Assembly (NCBI RefSeq): GCF_040939455.1
Contig: NC_134117.1
Coordinates: 31,055,501 to 31,119,500, forward strand
DNA length: 64,000 nt
Direction: 5' to 3'
Origin: Microcebus murinus
Lineage: Eukaryota > Chordata > Mammalia > Primates > Cheirogaleidae
Both the position numbers and the translations under genes were made by a program. The notes under the pieces were generated by a model. That model saw nothing but the letters and a program-made list of their open reading frames with translations. It had not been told where the DNA came from and made no database searches. Within the stretch, counting starts at the first letter, position 1. Each line of letters begins with the position of its first letter. Of the stretch, positions 45,885-58,339 are shown in pieces.

Positions 45885-46800
45885 AGGGGCCAGATTTATC
45901 TTCCCACCTTAAATAACTTAAAAATAAAAGAGAAAGAAAGAAAAAGAAACAATGGTTTTCAGATATTGAACAACAAGCAACACAGAATAGTGATCTCTGA
46001 AAGAAGAAAATAATGAGGCTAGCCCTATATATGCCCTAGCTTACTGCTTAGAAATTTTTCCAGGCTATCAGGCAGGGAAAGGAAACTCAGAACCCAACAG
46101 CCTACCCAAGTAGAATAGAAAAAGTTGAGACTTCAGAGAGGCCAAAAAAGCTACGGAAATAAAGCACAGTAAGCAACAAGGAGCAAAGATAAGAATGATA
46201 GCAGACTTCTCATCAAAAACAATGCAAGCCAGAAGAAAGTGGAAGAAATCTTTAAAGTGCTGAAAGAAAAAGTACTGTCAACTTAGAATTCTACAAGCAG
46301 CAAAAAAACTTCTGCAAATGAAAATTAAGTAAAAACTTTTTCACACATCAAAATTAAAAAAATCTAACACCAGCAGGCTTGCATTACAAGAAATTATAAA
46401 GTCCTGTAGGCAGAAAGTTAATGATACAAGATAGGAATATGCATCTATGTAAAGGAAAAGAGAGCCTGAAAATGTTAAATATGTGAGTAAATACAATTTT
46501 TCTTATTTTTAAAATCATTTATCAAAATAATTGACACTTTAAAGGAAAAATAATGACAATGTATTACCGTTTTTAACAAATGTAGAAGTAAAATATATGA
46601 CAATAAAAGCACAAAGGTTGAGAGAAAAAATGGAACACTACTGCTATAAGGTTATTTTCTACACAAATCAGTATAATATTACCTAAAGGTAGACTGTGAT
46701 AAGTTAAAGATCACAAGCCCTAAAGCAACCACTTTTGAAAGAAATAGGAAATTAGTCAAAAAATCAGAATCATAAAAAATATTCAATTAATTAAAAAAGT
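45885..46800 (+). repeat. Old LINE fragment (L1-like)
   Basis: CTTCTCATCAAAAACAATGC, GAAATCTTTAAAGTGCTGAA and AATTCTACAAGCAGCAAAAA are wording I know from ancient L1-type copies. The family is not certain. Confidence 0.55.
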
Positions 46801-46962
46801 CGGAAAAAATAAGAAAAAGTGAATAAAAAACAGAAAATAGGGAACTAATGGTAGATGTAAACATTTCAAAAAGCATTTTAGGCAGTATTTCCAGTTCTTT
46901 TCCTCACAAAATATAATTTTTTTTAACTTCTTCTGTTTCATTTGAATAAGAAACAATTCAGG

Positions 46963-47307
46963 ACTGGGCACAATGGCTTACGCCTGTAATCCTAACAATT
47001 TGGGAGGCCGAGGCGGGCAGATCGCTCAAGGTCAGGAGATCGAAACCAGCCTGAGCAAAAGCGAGACCCTGTCTCTACTATAAATAGAAAGAAATTAATT
47101 GGCCAACTTAAAATATATAGAAAAAATTAGCCGGGCATGGTGGCGCATGTCTGTAGTCACAGCTACTCGGGAGGCTGAGGCAGAAGGATTGCTTGAGCCC
47201 AGGAGTTTAAGGTTGCTGTGAGCTAGGCTGACGCCATGACACTCTAGCCTGGGCAACAGAGTGAGACTCTGTCTCAAAAAAAAAAAAAAAGAAAAAAAGA
47301 AAGAAAG
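46963..47307 (+). repeat. Alu SINE, lemur-type
   Basis: GACTGGGCACAATGGCTTAC at the start, linker TTGGCCAACTTAAAATATAT, A tail with GAAA repeats. Flanked by AAGAAACAATTCAG and AAGAAACTATTCAG (13 of 14 identical). Confidence 0.97.
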
Positions 47308-47309
47308 AA

Positions 47310-48870
47310 ACTATTCAGTTGAATGTCAGTGGTGATTAAAAGTTTTATCTACAAAAGGCATTATTTAAAAAAATAGTTTAGCCCATAATTATTCTCCAAA
47401 CAAATTATTGAACCTGCTCCATATTAAACCTGCTCTATGCTGGGCTATGTGTTACCTACTAGATAGCCAGTAGCTTCTTGCCACTCTATTACTAGAGAGG
47501 GGGAATCAAACATATTTCCATCTATTGTGGGAAGTTCAATTATAAAGGACATCCAAGGCACCATGGGACCAGAAGGAGCCCACGATGAGTGTACCATTCC
47601 TTTGTAGGTAAAGCTGTTCTCCCCAAGGCACCTATCAGCAGTCATGCTCTGCTGTCAACACTAGCTCTGCCTTGCTTTTACCCTTTGCCACACAGATGCC
47701 TCTCTTCTCCTTGCTTCCTCTGTCATTTCCCAAAAAGGAATCAACGGACCCTTCTTCCCTTAAATGTATGTCCCCTCAAGTACAAACACAGCCTCTCACC
47801 TGCTCCTAGCATATGCAGAAGTCCACAACCACCCTGAAGGATCAGAGGACACTCTGGCAATCAGATTCTTTACAGGGAATAAACTAGCGCACACAAAGCA
47901 GCAATGTCCTAGTTCAACATCCTTTCCACCTTTCGTGTCCTCATTCCAACTTGGTTTCTTTTTGTTTTCCTTTGGAAAATGACTCTATTATTTTTATAGA
48001 TATATGCTCAGTGTAAAAAAATTCAAACCATGCAGAAAACAACAAGAGAGAAAATGCTTTCAAACTTAACACAAATCCTACCACCCAGAGATAATTAGTA
48101 CCAATACTTCAAGGAACCCCCTTCCAGAACACTCCCTATGTGTCAACATACACAAAGATAAATGTATATACTACATACTGAACATGCTGTTCTTACCTGC
48201 TTTTTAAAATTCACAGTGGACCATGAACAACTTTTTATGTCAAGAATTATACAGATAACTTTAACCTGTAATGGCACTAACTTGAATTCAGTATCTTTGC
48301 TCTATTTTTCTAGAGATTTTTCAAGCCAAAACCTTCAGATTGATAGCTAATCTGTCCTTTGTCACCCATGAGTTAAGTCATTCAAGGTAGAAGAGGGGGA
48401 AAACATTTTAGTGCTGCTTAGGTCCTATTCTAAGTACTTTGCAATTATTATCTCATGTAATTCTCACTCAACTCCACAAGATAGTGTGATGGTTTTAAAA
48501 TGTGTCCACAAATTCTTTGATACTCTTCCCTTCAAAAGGCAGAGCACAATTCCTCTACCCTTGAATGTAGACGATGGACCAGGAGATCAGTAAAGCTCTG
48601 AAGGATGGGGGATTTGGGCTGGGACTTTACAGTGAAGTAGCAATTACTTGTATTTATGGAGAGGAAAAGAGACTTGGGGTAGAGGGAACAGTAGTAATAA
48701 AAGATGCACAAGTAGAAAAACACAATGCATAACCACGAATTCATCTGACGGTCTTAGGAGAACATTCTATCCAAACAAAAAGAGTAAGAGTTGCTCAATA
48801 ATTTCACTATGGTGGAAAAGAAATATAAAGTAACTGTTAAAGCTGGTAATAGAATTTAATATTCCTATTT
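47310..48870. other. Intronic sequence with weak LINE and MIR traces
   Basis: 47985-48250 (CCTACCACCCAGAGATAATT) looks like an old LINE end and 48400-48490 like a reverse MIR. The rest is unassigned. Confidence 0.4.
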
Positions 48871-48875
48871 GCATT

Positions 48876-49202
48876 TTTTTTTTTTTTTTTTTTTTTTGAG
48901 AAAGAGTCTCACTCTGCTGCCTGGGCTAGAGTGCTGTGGCGTCAGCCTAGCTCATAGCAACCTCAAACTCCTGGGCTCAAGCAATCCTCCTGCCTTAGCC
49001 TCCCGAATAGTTGAGACTACAGGCATGTGCCACCATGCCCGGCTAATTTTATATATATATATATTTTTTTTTTAGTTGGCCAATTAATTTCTTTCTATTT
49101 ATAATAGAGATGGGGTCTCACTCTTGCTCCTGATCTTGAGGAATCCGCCCACCTCGGCCTCCCAGAGTGCTAGGATTACAGGACTGAGCCACCGCGCCCG
49201 AC
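48876..49202 (-). repeat. Alu SINE, lemur-type, with a linker-side deletion
   Basis: T run, GAGAAAGAGTCTCACTCTGC, then the antisense lemur linker TTGGCCAATTAATTTC after a (TA)n and T run. The stretch after CTCACTCTTGCTC is shortened (CTGATCTTGAG follows at once). TATTTGCAT occurs on both sides (target-site duplication). Confidence 0.96.
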
Positions 49203-49204
49203 CG

Positions 49205-50190
49205 TATTTGCATCTTTAAACTTTAGAGTGAGTCCCTTTGAGTATCTGTGTATGACAACTAACCATTGAACGGTTATTTACTTAGGCATTCTCTTCCCCA
49301 ATCTGCAAAGAAATTAAAGAAACTATTCTGTCTACACAATCTGTTCCTCCCTTTCTCCTTATCACACACACATGGTGTGCACGGGTGTAAGTGTGTGCAC
49401 ACACCCACACATAAGCCCTACATAATATGAGTCAGTCTTCACTTTTTCTTCTTCTGAGTATCTGTGGCTCCACTCCCTTCTGACCTCCTTTCTCTGAACG
49501 ATTATGATGGAAATTCCATAACTCACAAGGAAACAAACCTCTTAAAACATTCCCCAAAGGCACTGGTGTACTCATCTGAGTCCATTTCCAAGACCGCAAA
49601 GATTTAACCCTTTGGGCTTTCAACTCTCTTTATTAGAAAAGTTTCTGTGTCTGCAATGCTAGACTTCAGATGTAAAAAACACAGACATCCTAATCTTCAT
49701 ACTCTACATATATTAGATATCAGGAGTTGAAAAGCTACACAAACATTTTTGAACTAACACATCAATAAGGCTGCCAATATAGTATAATAAAATAGAGGAT
49801 CACAAAAAAGTTTGTCCATAACAGGTTAATTCTCAATTATAAAACTTACAAGGAAAGGAGATCCTCCCTATAAAACAGTCTCTAATCAGCATGCAAATCA
49901 CCCCATCTCTCTCAGAAATATAGGTCATAAATACTAGGAGAACATTACTTTAAGCCAAGAGTGGAGGCAGACGGGATTGTGATGTTGTGATGCTCATAGG
50001 ACTCCCTCTCCTTCATTGTAATACAATAATGTCAAGACTCTGAAGTTGTGTGTGCATCACATGCACACACAGATGTATATCTCTGATGAGATGAAAATAG
50101 AGAAAATTGGGCAGCAGAGGATTTTAGATGGCATTAGACCCTCCACAATTTAGTCTTAGTCTATTTTTTCCAGTTTCATCTGACTAATCC
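49205..50190. other. Intronic sequence, nothing recognised
   Basis: Short CA/GT patches near 49363-49412 and 50050-50070. No repeat family recognised. Confidence 0.4.
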
Positions 50191-50199
50191 CCAAGGAAG

Positions 50200-50590
50200 A
50201 GTAATCCAGTCACATCGGATTTTGTGCCATTTATTGAGCCAGCCTAGCATGTAATACCTTTATACATTTCCCTTGCCACTATTTTCTGTCTAACTCTGCT
50301 GACTCCATCGCCGAGATTAAATGGCATCTTCCTTCTGCAGCCTTCCTTTGCCTGATACCTGCCTGTCAGCATTAATCACTTTCATGTGTTTCCTGGAGCT
50401 CTTCCTATATTCTGCCACCCCAGCATGTCATGGCACACTAGATTGTAACTGTTGATTATGTAGGGCCCCTGCATGGGGACACCCTGAAGGACATACACCT
50501 TTGAACTTAAGAACTTTCATAGGTACTCTGCACTTTACATTCCTGGTACAGTACCAAGACATATAATTAGTCTCAATAAACATTTGACTC
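50200..50590 (+). repeat. L2 LINE 3' fragment
   Basis: CAGCATTAATCACTTTCATG, CACTAGATTGTAACTGTTGA and TTAGTCTCAATAAACATTTG in L2 order. Confidence 0.6.
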
Positions 50591-50599
50591 TCTCCTTCC

Positions 50600-51105
50600 C
50601 TTTCATGGCTATATACAAGCCCACTCCTTGTCCATTAGGATCAGGATTACTTAAGTGCTTCCAGTCTCCCAAACTCTAACCTTCTCCTCTTTTCAATCCA
50701 TCCCATATGGTTTTCAGGAAAATCTTCCTCAAACACTATTTTCATCACATCACTTTACTGGAGAAAGAACAGAGTGCCACATTCTCTAGTGTGTAAAATT
50801 CAAACTATTTACCTTGATCATCAAAAATATTGATTTCTTTTTAAAAACAGGGTAAAAAAGGCCTGCAGGGACTCTGATGGAATTGCCTTAAACCAATATA
50901 TCGATTTTGAGAGAAATAACATTTCAGCAATATTAAGGCTTTTAACCCATAAACATGATATAGCTAGCCAGCAGCAGTGCACTCTCTGCACACATACACT
51001 CTCTTTCACCCTCTACATAGATTTACATATATATGCATATGTAAAATATATATGCATATATACATATACATGAATACTTACATACATATGTGTATGTGTG
51101 TATGC
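50600..51105. other. Intronic sequence with an AT/CA-rich tract
   Basis: 51020-51115 is a degenerate TATATGCA/TACATA repeat. The rest is unassigned. Confidence 0.45.
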
Positions 51106-51109
51106 ATAT

Positions 51110-51768
51110 ATCTTTAATTTATCTAAGCAATGTTTGCATTTATTTGTATAGAAGTCTTACACATCTTTTGTTAAATTTGTTCTTAAACATTTTGCAAGTG
51201 ATGATACTGTAAATGGAATTATTTTAAATTTCATTTTCCAGTTGTTTGCTGCTAGTATGAAGAAATATAATTGATAATTTTGTATAGACATTATAACATG
51301 TACCCCTGTTAAATTCAATTATTGTTTCTAGCAAATATTTTTAGATGACTTAAAATTTTCTGCATAAACCACCATTTCATTTTCAAATAAAGTTTTACTT
51401 CTTTCTTTCTAAATGTATACTTTTTATTTATTTTTCTTGTCTTACCATACTGGCTAGGATCTCCAATTATGATGCTAAGTATTAAGAGCATACATCTCTG
51501 CCTTGTTCTCAATCTCAGAGGGACAGAACTCAATATATCACTATTTAATATATTAACATTAGGTGTCTTATAAATGCCCTTCACTAAACTGAGGATGTTC
51601 TCTTGTACTGCTAGTTTGCTGAAAATTTTTATCATGAATGAGGATTTCCAAGTATTTCTTCTGCATTTAATGAGATGATTATATGATTTTTCCTCCTTTA
51701 ATAGATTAACACGGTGAACTATACTGATTGATTTTTCAAGTATTGAAACAATCTTGCAAATTTATGAA
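51110..51768 (-). repeat. L1 ORF2 segment, inverted 5' part
   Basis: On the minus strand: AAGATTGTTTCAATACTTG, then TTAATCTATTAAAGGAGGAA, GGCATTTATAAGACACC and TTGGAGATCCTAGCCAGTAT, i.e. the reverse-transcriptase region of L1 ORF2 read 5' to 3'. It abuts the sense segment that begins at about 51775. Confidence 0.8.
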
Positions 51769-51774
51769 AAATAT

Positions 51775-52625
51775 AAAGGACTTTGAGTAGTTAGAATAAT
51801 TTTTAAAAGAGAGAACAAATTGGAAAACTTAACCTAACTTCAAGATACTACAAAGCAAAGGTATCTTAACAATGTGATATTGACATAAGGATAAAAATTT
51901 ATATCAATGGAATAGAATAGAGTCTAGAAATAGACCTATACATATAGAGTCAATTGGCTTTTCAACAAAAGTGCAAAGGTAATTGAATGGGGAAAGAACA
52001 GCCATAATCAGTGCTGGAACCAAATAAAAAAAATAATGAACATCAACCCTTATATAACACCATACATAAAAATTAATTCACAATGGATCACAGACCTGAA
52101 CATAAAATCTAAAACTATAAAACTTCTAGAAGAAAACAGGGAAAATCTCCATGACCTTGGGATATAGAAAATTTTCTTAAGACACAAAAAAAACCTATTT
52201 AAAAAATAATAAAATGAACTTAATCAAAATTTAAAATTTTTATTGTTCAAAAAAGAGCTTTAAAAGGTAAGCCATGGATTGAGAGAAAATATTCACAATA
52301 CATATATTTGAAAAGGTTCTTATTCAGAATATATGTATATATAAAAAACTGTTATAACGCAATAATAAGTGAAAAATCCACATTTTTTAAAAGGTGGGCA
52401 ATTTGGTGATAGACACACTAAGAGCCCAAACTTAAGCATTATAAAAGGTATCCATGTAACAAAAACATTTGTATTGCTTTAATATTTTGAAATTAGAAAA
52501 ATGAAGAAAAAAATATTTTTTAGGCTTCAATTGACCCATAAAATAAAACAAAATAAAATGAGCAAAACACTTGAACAGACACTTCACACAAAATAATATA
52601 TGCAAATGGCCTACAAGCAAATTGT
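51775..52625 (+). repeat. L1 ORF2 segment, sense 3' part
   Basis: TTCAAGATACTACAAAGCAA, GGAATAGAATAGAGTCTAGA, CAATGGATCACAGACCTGAA and AGCCATGGATTGAGAGAAAA continue L1 ORF2 from just beyond the inverted part. Confidence 0.85.
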
Positions 52626-52810
52626 GATGGATCAATCAAATTTCTGTATGAAAAAAAAATTAACCTCATTCCCTACCTCACACCACACATAAAAGTTAAC
52701 TCAAAATGGACTATAGTCCTACATGTTAACGGTAAAATTATAAAACTTCTAAAAGAAAACATTGGAGAAAATCTTCACAATATTGGAGTAAACAGAAATT
52801 TCTTAGACTG

Positions 52811-53081
52811 GGTCAGGTGTGGTGGCTCACACCTGTAATCCTAGCACTTTGGGAGGCCAAGGTAGGAGGACTGCTTGAGGCCAGGAGTTCAAAACCATCC
52901 TGAGCAAGAGCAAGACTCCATCTCTACAAATATAGAAAAATTGCCTGTAGTTCCAGCTACTTGGGAGGCTGAGGCAGGAGGAATCAATTGAGCCTAGGAG
53001 TTTGAGGTTGCAGTGAGTTGTGATGATGCCACTACACTCTAGCTGGGGTGACAGGGTGAGACCCTGTCTCAAAAAAAAGAA
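52811..53081 (+). repeat. Alu SINE inserted in L1
   Basis: GGTCAGGTGTGGTGGCTCAC to an A-rich tail. A perfect 17-bp target-site duplication AGAAATTTCTTAGACTG at 52794-52810 and 53082-53098. The linker region is shortened. Confidence 0.97.
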
Positions 53082-53428
53082 AGAAATTTCTTAGACTGAA
53101 CACAAAAGCATAAACCATGGAAGAAAAAACTTGGTAAACTGAACTTCATCAAAATTAAAAACATCTGCTCTTCAAAAGGCGAGTCATAGAATGGTAGAAA
53201 ATATTTATAATACAAATATTTAATAAATAATTTGCATACAGATACGTAATTAACTCCTACAACTAAATAATAATAAGACATACTATGCTATTTTAAAAAA
53301 TGGACAAAAGTTTGAATAAACACTTTCCAAAGAAAGAAATACAAATGGTCTAAAAGCACATGAAAAGATGTTCAATATCATTAATCAATTAAATACCAAT
53401 TAAAAATACCAATTAAAACCACAATGAG

Positions 53429-53552
53429 TGAGATGTGCAACATATGGGGGATGGACACACTTGAAGCTCTTACTCAAGGGGGGAGGGGGGCATGGGCAAT
53501 ATATGTAACCTTAACACTTGTACCCCCATAATACGCTAAAATAAAAAAAAAA
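53429..53552 (+). mobile_element. Severely 5'-truncated lemur L1 3' end
   Basis: About 124 nt with GGGGGGAGGGGGGCATGGGC, ATATATGTAACCTTAACAC and TTGTACCCCCATAATACGC followed by an A tail. CACAATGAG is found on both sides (53420-53428 and 53555-53563), a target-site duplication, so it inserted into the older L1. Confidence 0.85.
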
Positions 53553-54011
53553 ATCACAATGAGATAGCACTTCACACCCACTAGAATGGTTAAAATTAAA
53601 ATGGCTGGTCATGCCAAAGTTGGTGAGAAAGTGGAGCAACTGCAACATTGCAAGTGGGAATACGATAAAGAAAATAGTTTGGAAGTTTCTCATAAAGTTA
53701 AACACATACTTACATGCATTTTAGGATCTAAAAATTCCACTTGTAGAAGAAAAATAAAAGCATACATCCACAAGTAGCTTTGTACACAGATGTTTACATT
53801 AAGTTTATTCACAATAGCCCAAACTGGAAACAATCCAAAAGTCTATCAACAAATGAATAAACAACTTGTGGTATATTCATAAAATGGAATTCTATTCAGC
53901 AATAAAAGAAATGATCTCCTGATTATGTAACAAACATGGATGAATCTCAAAAACATCATATTAAATAAAAGAAGCCAGACACTGAATGATTCCATTTATT
54001 TGAAGTTCTAG

Positions 54012-54228
54012 ATGTGGGCTGTCCAACACAGCAGCCACTAGCCACATGTGGCTATTTAAGTTAATTAAAATTAAGTCGAATTTTAAAATTCACTACCTTA
54101 GTTGTGCCAGCCACATTTCAAGTTTTCAAGAATCACATGTGGCTAGTGGCACCTGCATCGGCCACCCCAGATATATAGAACATTTCCATCATTACATAAA
54201 GTTCTATGGAACAGTGTTGTTCTAAAAC
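54012..54228. mobile_element. Palindromic hAT-type element (MER3/MER58-like)
   Basis: GCTGTCCAACACAGCAGCC at the left and TCTATGGAACAGTGTTG at the right. GCCACTAGCCACATGTG at 54034-54050 is matched exactly in reverse at 54134-54150. The family name is uncertain. Confidence 0.75.
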
Positions 54229-54239
54229 ATGCAAAATTA

Positions 54240-54550
54240 AGCTATGGAGGTAGAATCAGTGGTTGCTGAGGGCAGGATGTACGGAGGGTAGAGTAGAAAG
54301 ACTACAAAAAGTCACCAAGGTACTTTCTGAGAAATATTGGAAATGTTCTATCTCTTGATTGATGTGGTTCCACAGATATATATACCCATCCAACTGTATA
54401 TTTAACCCATACCAGCTGTTCAAGTAGACTACAGGTTGCATTTCAGTCCAACTTGCTTCCTCAGATGGGCACCTCTGAGTAGTGAACAACCTGCTCAACT
54501 GTACGACATGATGCTGAAAATCTCAAATGACTACATAGTACCAGGGTAGT
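54240..54550. other. Intronic sequence, perhaps the L1 tail
   Basis: 54236-54300 (TATGGAGGTAGAATCAGTGG, GGTTGCTGAGGGCAGG) still resembles an L1 3' UTR. The rest is unassigned. Confidence 0.4.
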
Positions 54551-54554
54551 GGAA

Positions 54555-54668
54555 TCAATCTGTCTGGGTTCAGATCCTGCCTCTACCACTTGACCGGTTG
54601 ATTTTAGGCAATGCAACCTAGCTAAGGCTTAGTTTCCTCATCTGTTAAACGGGGGGAAATGAGAGTTT
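54555..54668 (+). repeat. MIR SINE
   Basis: GTTCAGATCCTGCCTCTACC, GGCTTAGTTTCCTCATCTGT. Confidence 0.85.
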
Positions 54669-54889
54669 CTTATGATAAAAATTTATTTTTATCATTATAA
54701 AAACCTCTCTAGAGCCATCACATTATTATTAATGTTTCCTGAGATAGGATCCTGATGATTTCTTTTAAATCACCCCTAGTACTGTAATAATAAAGAATCA
54801 TATATTTACATATTTATTGCTTTGTGTAAAATATTATTGGTATGTTGATATGTGATAATTTTATTTACCTCATCCAGTGCAGGCAGCTA

Positions 54890-55330
54890 AATGATTCTTA
54901 AAATTCTATAAGTTTACTGTGTGCAAGGTCCCCCATGAGTTCATAAGAAGAGAAAGGCACAATCCCTGCCTACAGGGAAATCATTAGTCATTATAAAGCC
55001 ATAAAGAAAAAAATCAGGATATGAATGAACATCATAAAATGCTCAGTAGTACAGACCAGGCAGTTAAAAAGTGGGAGAATCATTGAATGGCGTGTGTATT
55101 AATTGTGCAACAGATCAAAAATGCACATAGAGACGGTAGAAATCATCATGAACTCAAGTCATCAGTGAAGACTTCCCAGAGAATGTCGCAGCCTATGAAA
55201 GAGACCTGCCCCAGGAAATGAGTCTGGGAGAAAATAGAGCAGAGAGGGAGGCGCAATCACTTTTTAGAGCTGGGATGAAAGATCATGGTTCGGCCTTGGC
55301 GCTTGGAGGATACTCTGCCCTTGCTAAGCA
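54890..55330 (-). repeat. L2 LINE fragment
   Basis: CACAATCCCTGCCTACAGGG, AGTGAAGACTTCCCAGAGAA and GAGACCTGCCCCAGGAAATG: antisense L2. Confidence 0.55.
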
Positions 55331-55334
55331 TAAT

Positions 55335-56725
55335 CTCAGCAGAAGCAGTAGAACATCCTGGACAGGCAAGGAAAGTTTTCCTACCAGGTCAAGGCAGCAC
55401 GTTCTGGAAGCCTGGCAAGGAAGGAAAAGGAAAAAAGTAGGAAGCCTTGCATTACACATCCCACCCATCAAAAATACAACAAGCCTTCCCCAAGCACCTA
55501 ATTGCCACCACATAGCTGGGGTAACTAAACTACAGTTTGTGTTACAAGCAATTTTAAATTAATCGATGGGCAACATCAATTCCTCTATTTGCTAAATGTT
55601 TTTTCAAACCGGTACTCTACAAGTCATTCCTCAATTAATGTGATTGTCTTTCCAGAGAATTAAAAATACATGTGATGAAAACTCACTCTGGATGAGATAA
55701 ACATAACAGAACCACTCTACTACCCTAACACATTCTCACGTTACAGCCTCTCAGTAAAATGATCCTGATTTAATCAAAAGAAGATATGATTCAGCTTCTG
55801 CAAACTCTTTTCTTCATGGCTGTGCCTCCTACGCCCCTCCTCTCTGGATCCCCTACATCTGATATCTAGTCTACATTTCATCATCACACCGAGTAAAACA
55901 TTTTCCAGACTAAATAACTCTCCAGTCTCATAACGATTCTCCCACAAAGCCCTACCACATTGAAAGCATTTTAAATCCACATACTTAAAGTATAAGATGA
56001 TCATTTCTAGCCATTTTCTTTTTATATCTATATTATGTTTAACACCAGCACCCATGAAGGCCTTCAGTGGCCCTCCAGTCAACGAGGCTTAAAAAATGAT
56101 TCCTGCTCCTCATGGATACCCACCAATGACATCAAATTCTGGGTGGACGCCCAAGCCAACAGCTGACTCAAACAGTTGATGTCATTCTGCCGGCTTGTTT
56201 TGGGTAGAGTTGAAAATGCAAATAGAACACCTCGTTAAAACTCAAAGTTCATTTTAGCTGTGCCTCTGATTTTACCCCTGAGAAGTCACCATCCAAAGGA
56301 AAGAGACAATATGATTCACACTTCTTACCTGATTGAAAGAAAAATGAAGCTAGCAAGTTTTTGGGGTTTGTTTTTTTGTTATTTAATTTGTTCAATCTGC
56401 AGGCCAATACCTTAGCATGTTTGCTGGTTTTCAGGATGGTGTAACCCCAGGAAAACATACAGAGCTGTTTGCACAGCCCGCAACCTGAGGCAAGCGGGGT
56501 TGCTCTGAACTCTGCCACCTGCCATCAGGCCATTTCTGAGATTCTGGAAGGCGTGGGGGCGGGGGTGCCCAGGAAGGTTGAGGAACATGCAGGTGTTGGT
56601 AGGGGAGAAAGTCCCAGGACTTGGACGGTAGAGTGTTATACTTGGGAAAGTACATTTTTGGTATCGTTGTCATGATTTCAAATATCAACTGCAATTTTAC
56701 AGATGCCAGAGATTTTTTTTGAAAA
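55335..56725. other. Intronic sequence, nothing recognised
   Basis: No repeat or gene recognised. Confidence 0.4.
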
Positions 56726-56729
56726 GCAG

Positions 56730-56980
56730 GCTTTGGCAAAGTGTTCTACCATACATATTCTACACACTAACTTTTTAACAAATAACACATGCTATATTTT
56801 TCTGGTTATGAAAGTAATACACTTTTACTGTGGAAAATTTGAAAAAAAAAGGCTAATAGGTAAAAGAAATGATACCATCTGTAAGTGCTAATTTTGTTAC
56901 ACCTTCCTTCCAGTTTTTCCCCCTATAATTTTGAAATTATACTGCATATTCTGTTTTTATCCTGCTTCTTTAGGCCAAAT
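56730..56980 (-). repeat. Old LINE-like fragment
   Basis: AGTAATACACTTTTACTGTG, GAAAATTTGAAAAAAAAAGG and CCTTCCTTCCAGTTTTTCCC suggest an ancient L1 end. Weak. Confidence 0.4.
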
Positions 56981-56981
56981 A

Positions 56982-57350
56982 CAGGTTAAGCATCCCTAAT
57001 CCAAAGATCTGAAATCCAAAATGCTTCGAAATCTATAATATTTTAGCACCAACATGATGCCACAAGTGGAAAATTCCACACCTGACCTCATGTGATGCAT
57101 CACGGTCAAAATGCAGTCAAAACTTTGTTTCGTGCACAAAATTATTTAAAATATTGTATACAATTACCTTCAGGCTATATATATGTATAAGGTATATATG
57201 AAACATAAATGAATTTCATGTTTACACTTGGGTCCCATCCCCAAGATATCTCATTATGTACTGTATATGCAAATAATCTGAAATCCAAAAAAAATATGAA
57301 ATCCAAAACACATCTGGTCCCAAGCATTTCGGATAAGGTACACTCAATCT
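56982..57350 (+). mobile_element. Tigger-family (TcMar) non-autonomous element
   Basis: Starts after TA with CAGGTTAAGCATCCCTAATC and ends GCATTTCGGATAAGGTACAC TCAATCT, imperfect inverted repeats of each other. AAGTGGAAAATTCCACACCT and CACTTGGGTCCCATCCCCAA are internal landmarks. About 370 bp, no ORF. Confidence 0.85.
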
Positions 57351-57354
57351 AATC

Positions 57355-58335
57355 ATATTATATTGCCTAAATATAACAATATATAATAATACTATACTAT
57401 CTAAAGGAATAACTTTTGGACATAATGAAACCTATATAAACAGCAGCAGTCTCTTTCCCAAAGTTCTAAATGTTATTTTAAAAAGGAGAAGATCATGGAA
57501 AATCATACTGTCATGTCCCCCTGAAATCACACATACTCTCACCTGCTTTATTTGTAAACATCATCTAATTCTTGAACACATATTAATAACAACTTCCAGG
57601 TGGCTCAATCTGTCTTCCAAGGGCTGGTGAACCAACGGGTATGATTCATTCATTCAACAAATAATTTCTGAACACTTACTATGTTCCAGATCCTGTGCTA
57701 AAGCACCAAGTACAAAGGGTCCATAAAACTACTCCAATGGGTCTAATTGATATTTATCAAAAGGATATTTGCAAGGTTTAAGCCATATTATATATTTAAT
57801 TAAACCAAACAGAACCAGGTTTGAGAGTTATCTGCTGGATCTCCAATCCACCAGTTTGACACCCACCTGGGTCAGGGCGGTGTAGCTCCCTATTCCCTGA
57901 ACTTGGCCTATTCACTCCCACTTCTGTGTCCTGTTCATCATTTCCAAGACCCTTCCACCTCCCTTTCTACTGAGCCACATTCTACTCAGGGAGCTTTTCT
58001 GACCAGTATGTATGAGCTTCACTCTCAAACTACTGGGTCATCAACCATGCAGAACATTCTTTAGGCAACCCTGACTGACCTGTTTCCAAGTTGCGGTGGC
58101 GATAAGTATCTGGGACAGGCACCAAAGCCTCCTTTTCTTCATTTCCCACAGCTAAGCAACAGATGCATTGCATACTGTTAACCACTTAACCATTCCTCTC
58201 AGGAACTTCTCCACCTGAATCCATCTCTGAAAATATTTTTCAATAAAAACATTCTACCCTCTCAATATTTTTTTTCTAACCTGACTAATAACTTCGGTTG
58301 CTTTCCTGCAATGGGATGACAGCTAAAGATAAAGC
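57355..58335. other. Intronic sequence, L2 end at about 57640-57720
   Basis: TTCATTCAACAAATAATTTC followed by CACTTACTATGTTCCAGATC is a reverse L2 3' end. The remainder is unassigned. Confidence 0.45.
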
Positions 58336-58339
58336 ACTC

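Larger units (their letters stand above)
52635..54005 (+). repeat. Second L1 3' segment, split by Alu and a young L1 end
   Basis: Starts again at an earlier L1 position (ACCTCATTCCCTACCTCACA, CTCAAAATGGACTATAGTCC), continues after the Alu (CAAAAGCATAAACCATGGAA) and after the young L1 (CACTAGAATGGTTAAAATTA) and runs to CTGAATGATTCCATTTATTT. Confidence 0.85.
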
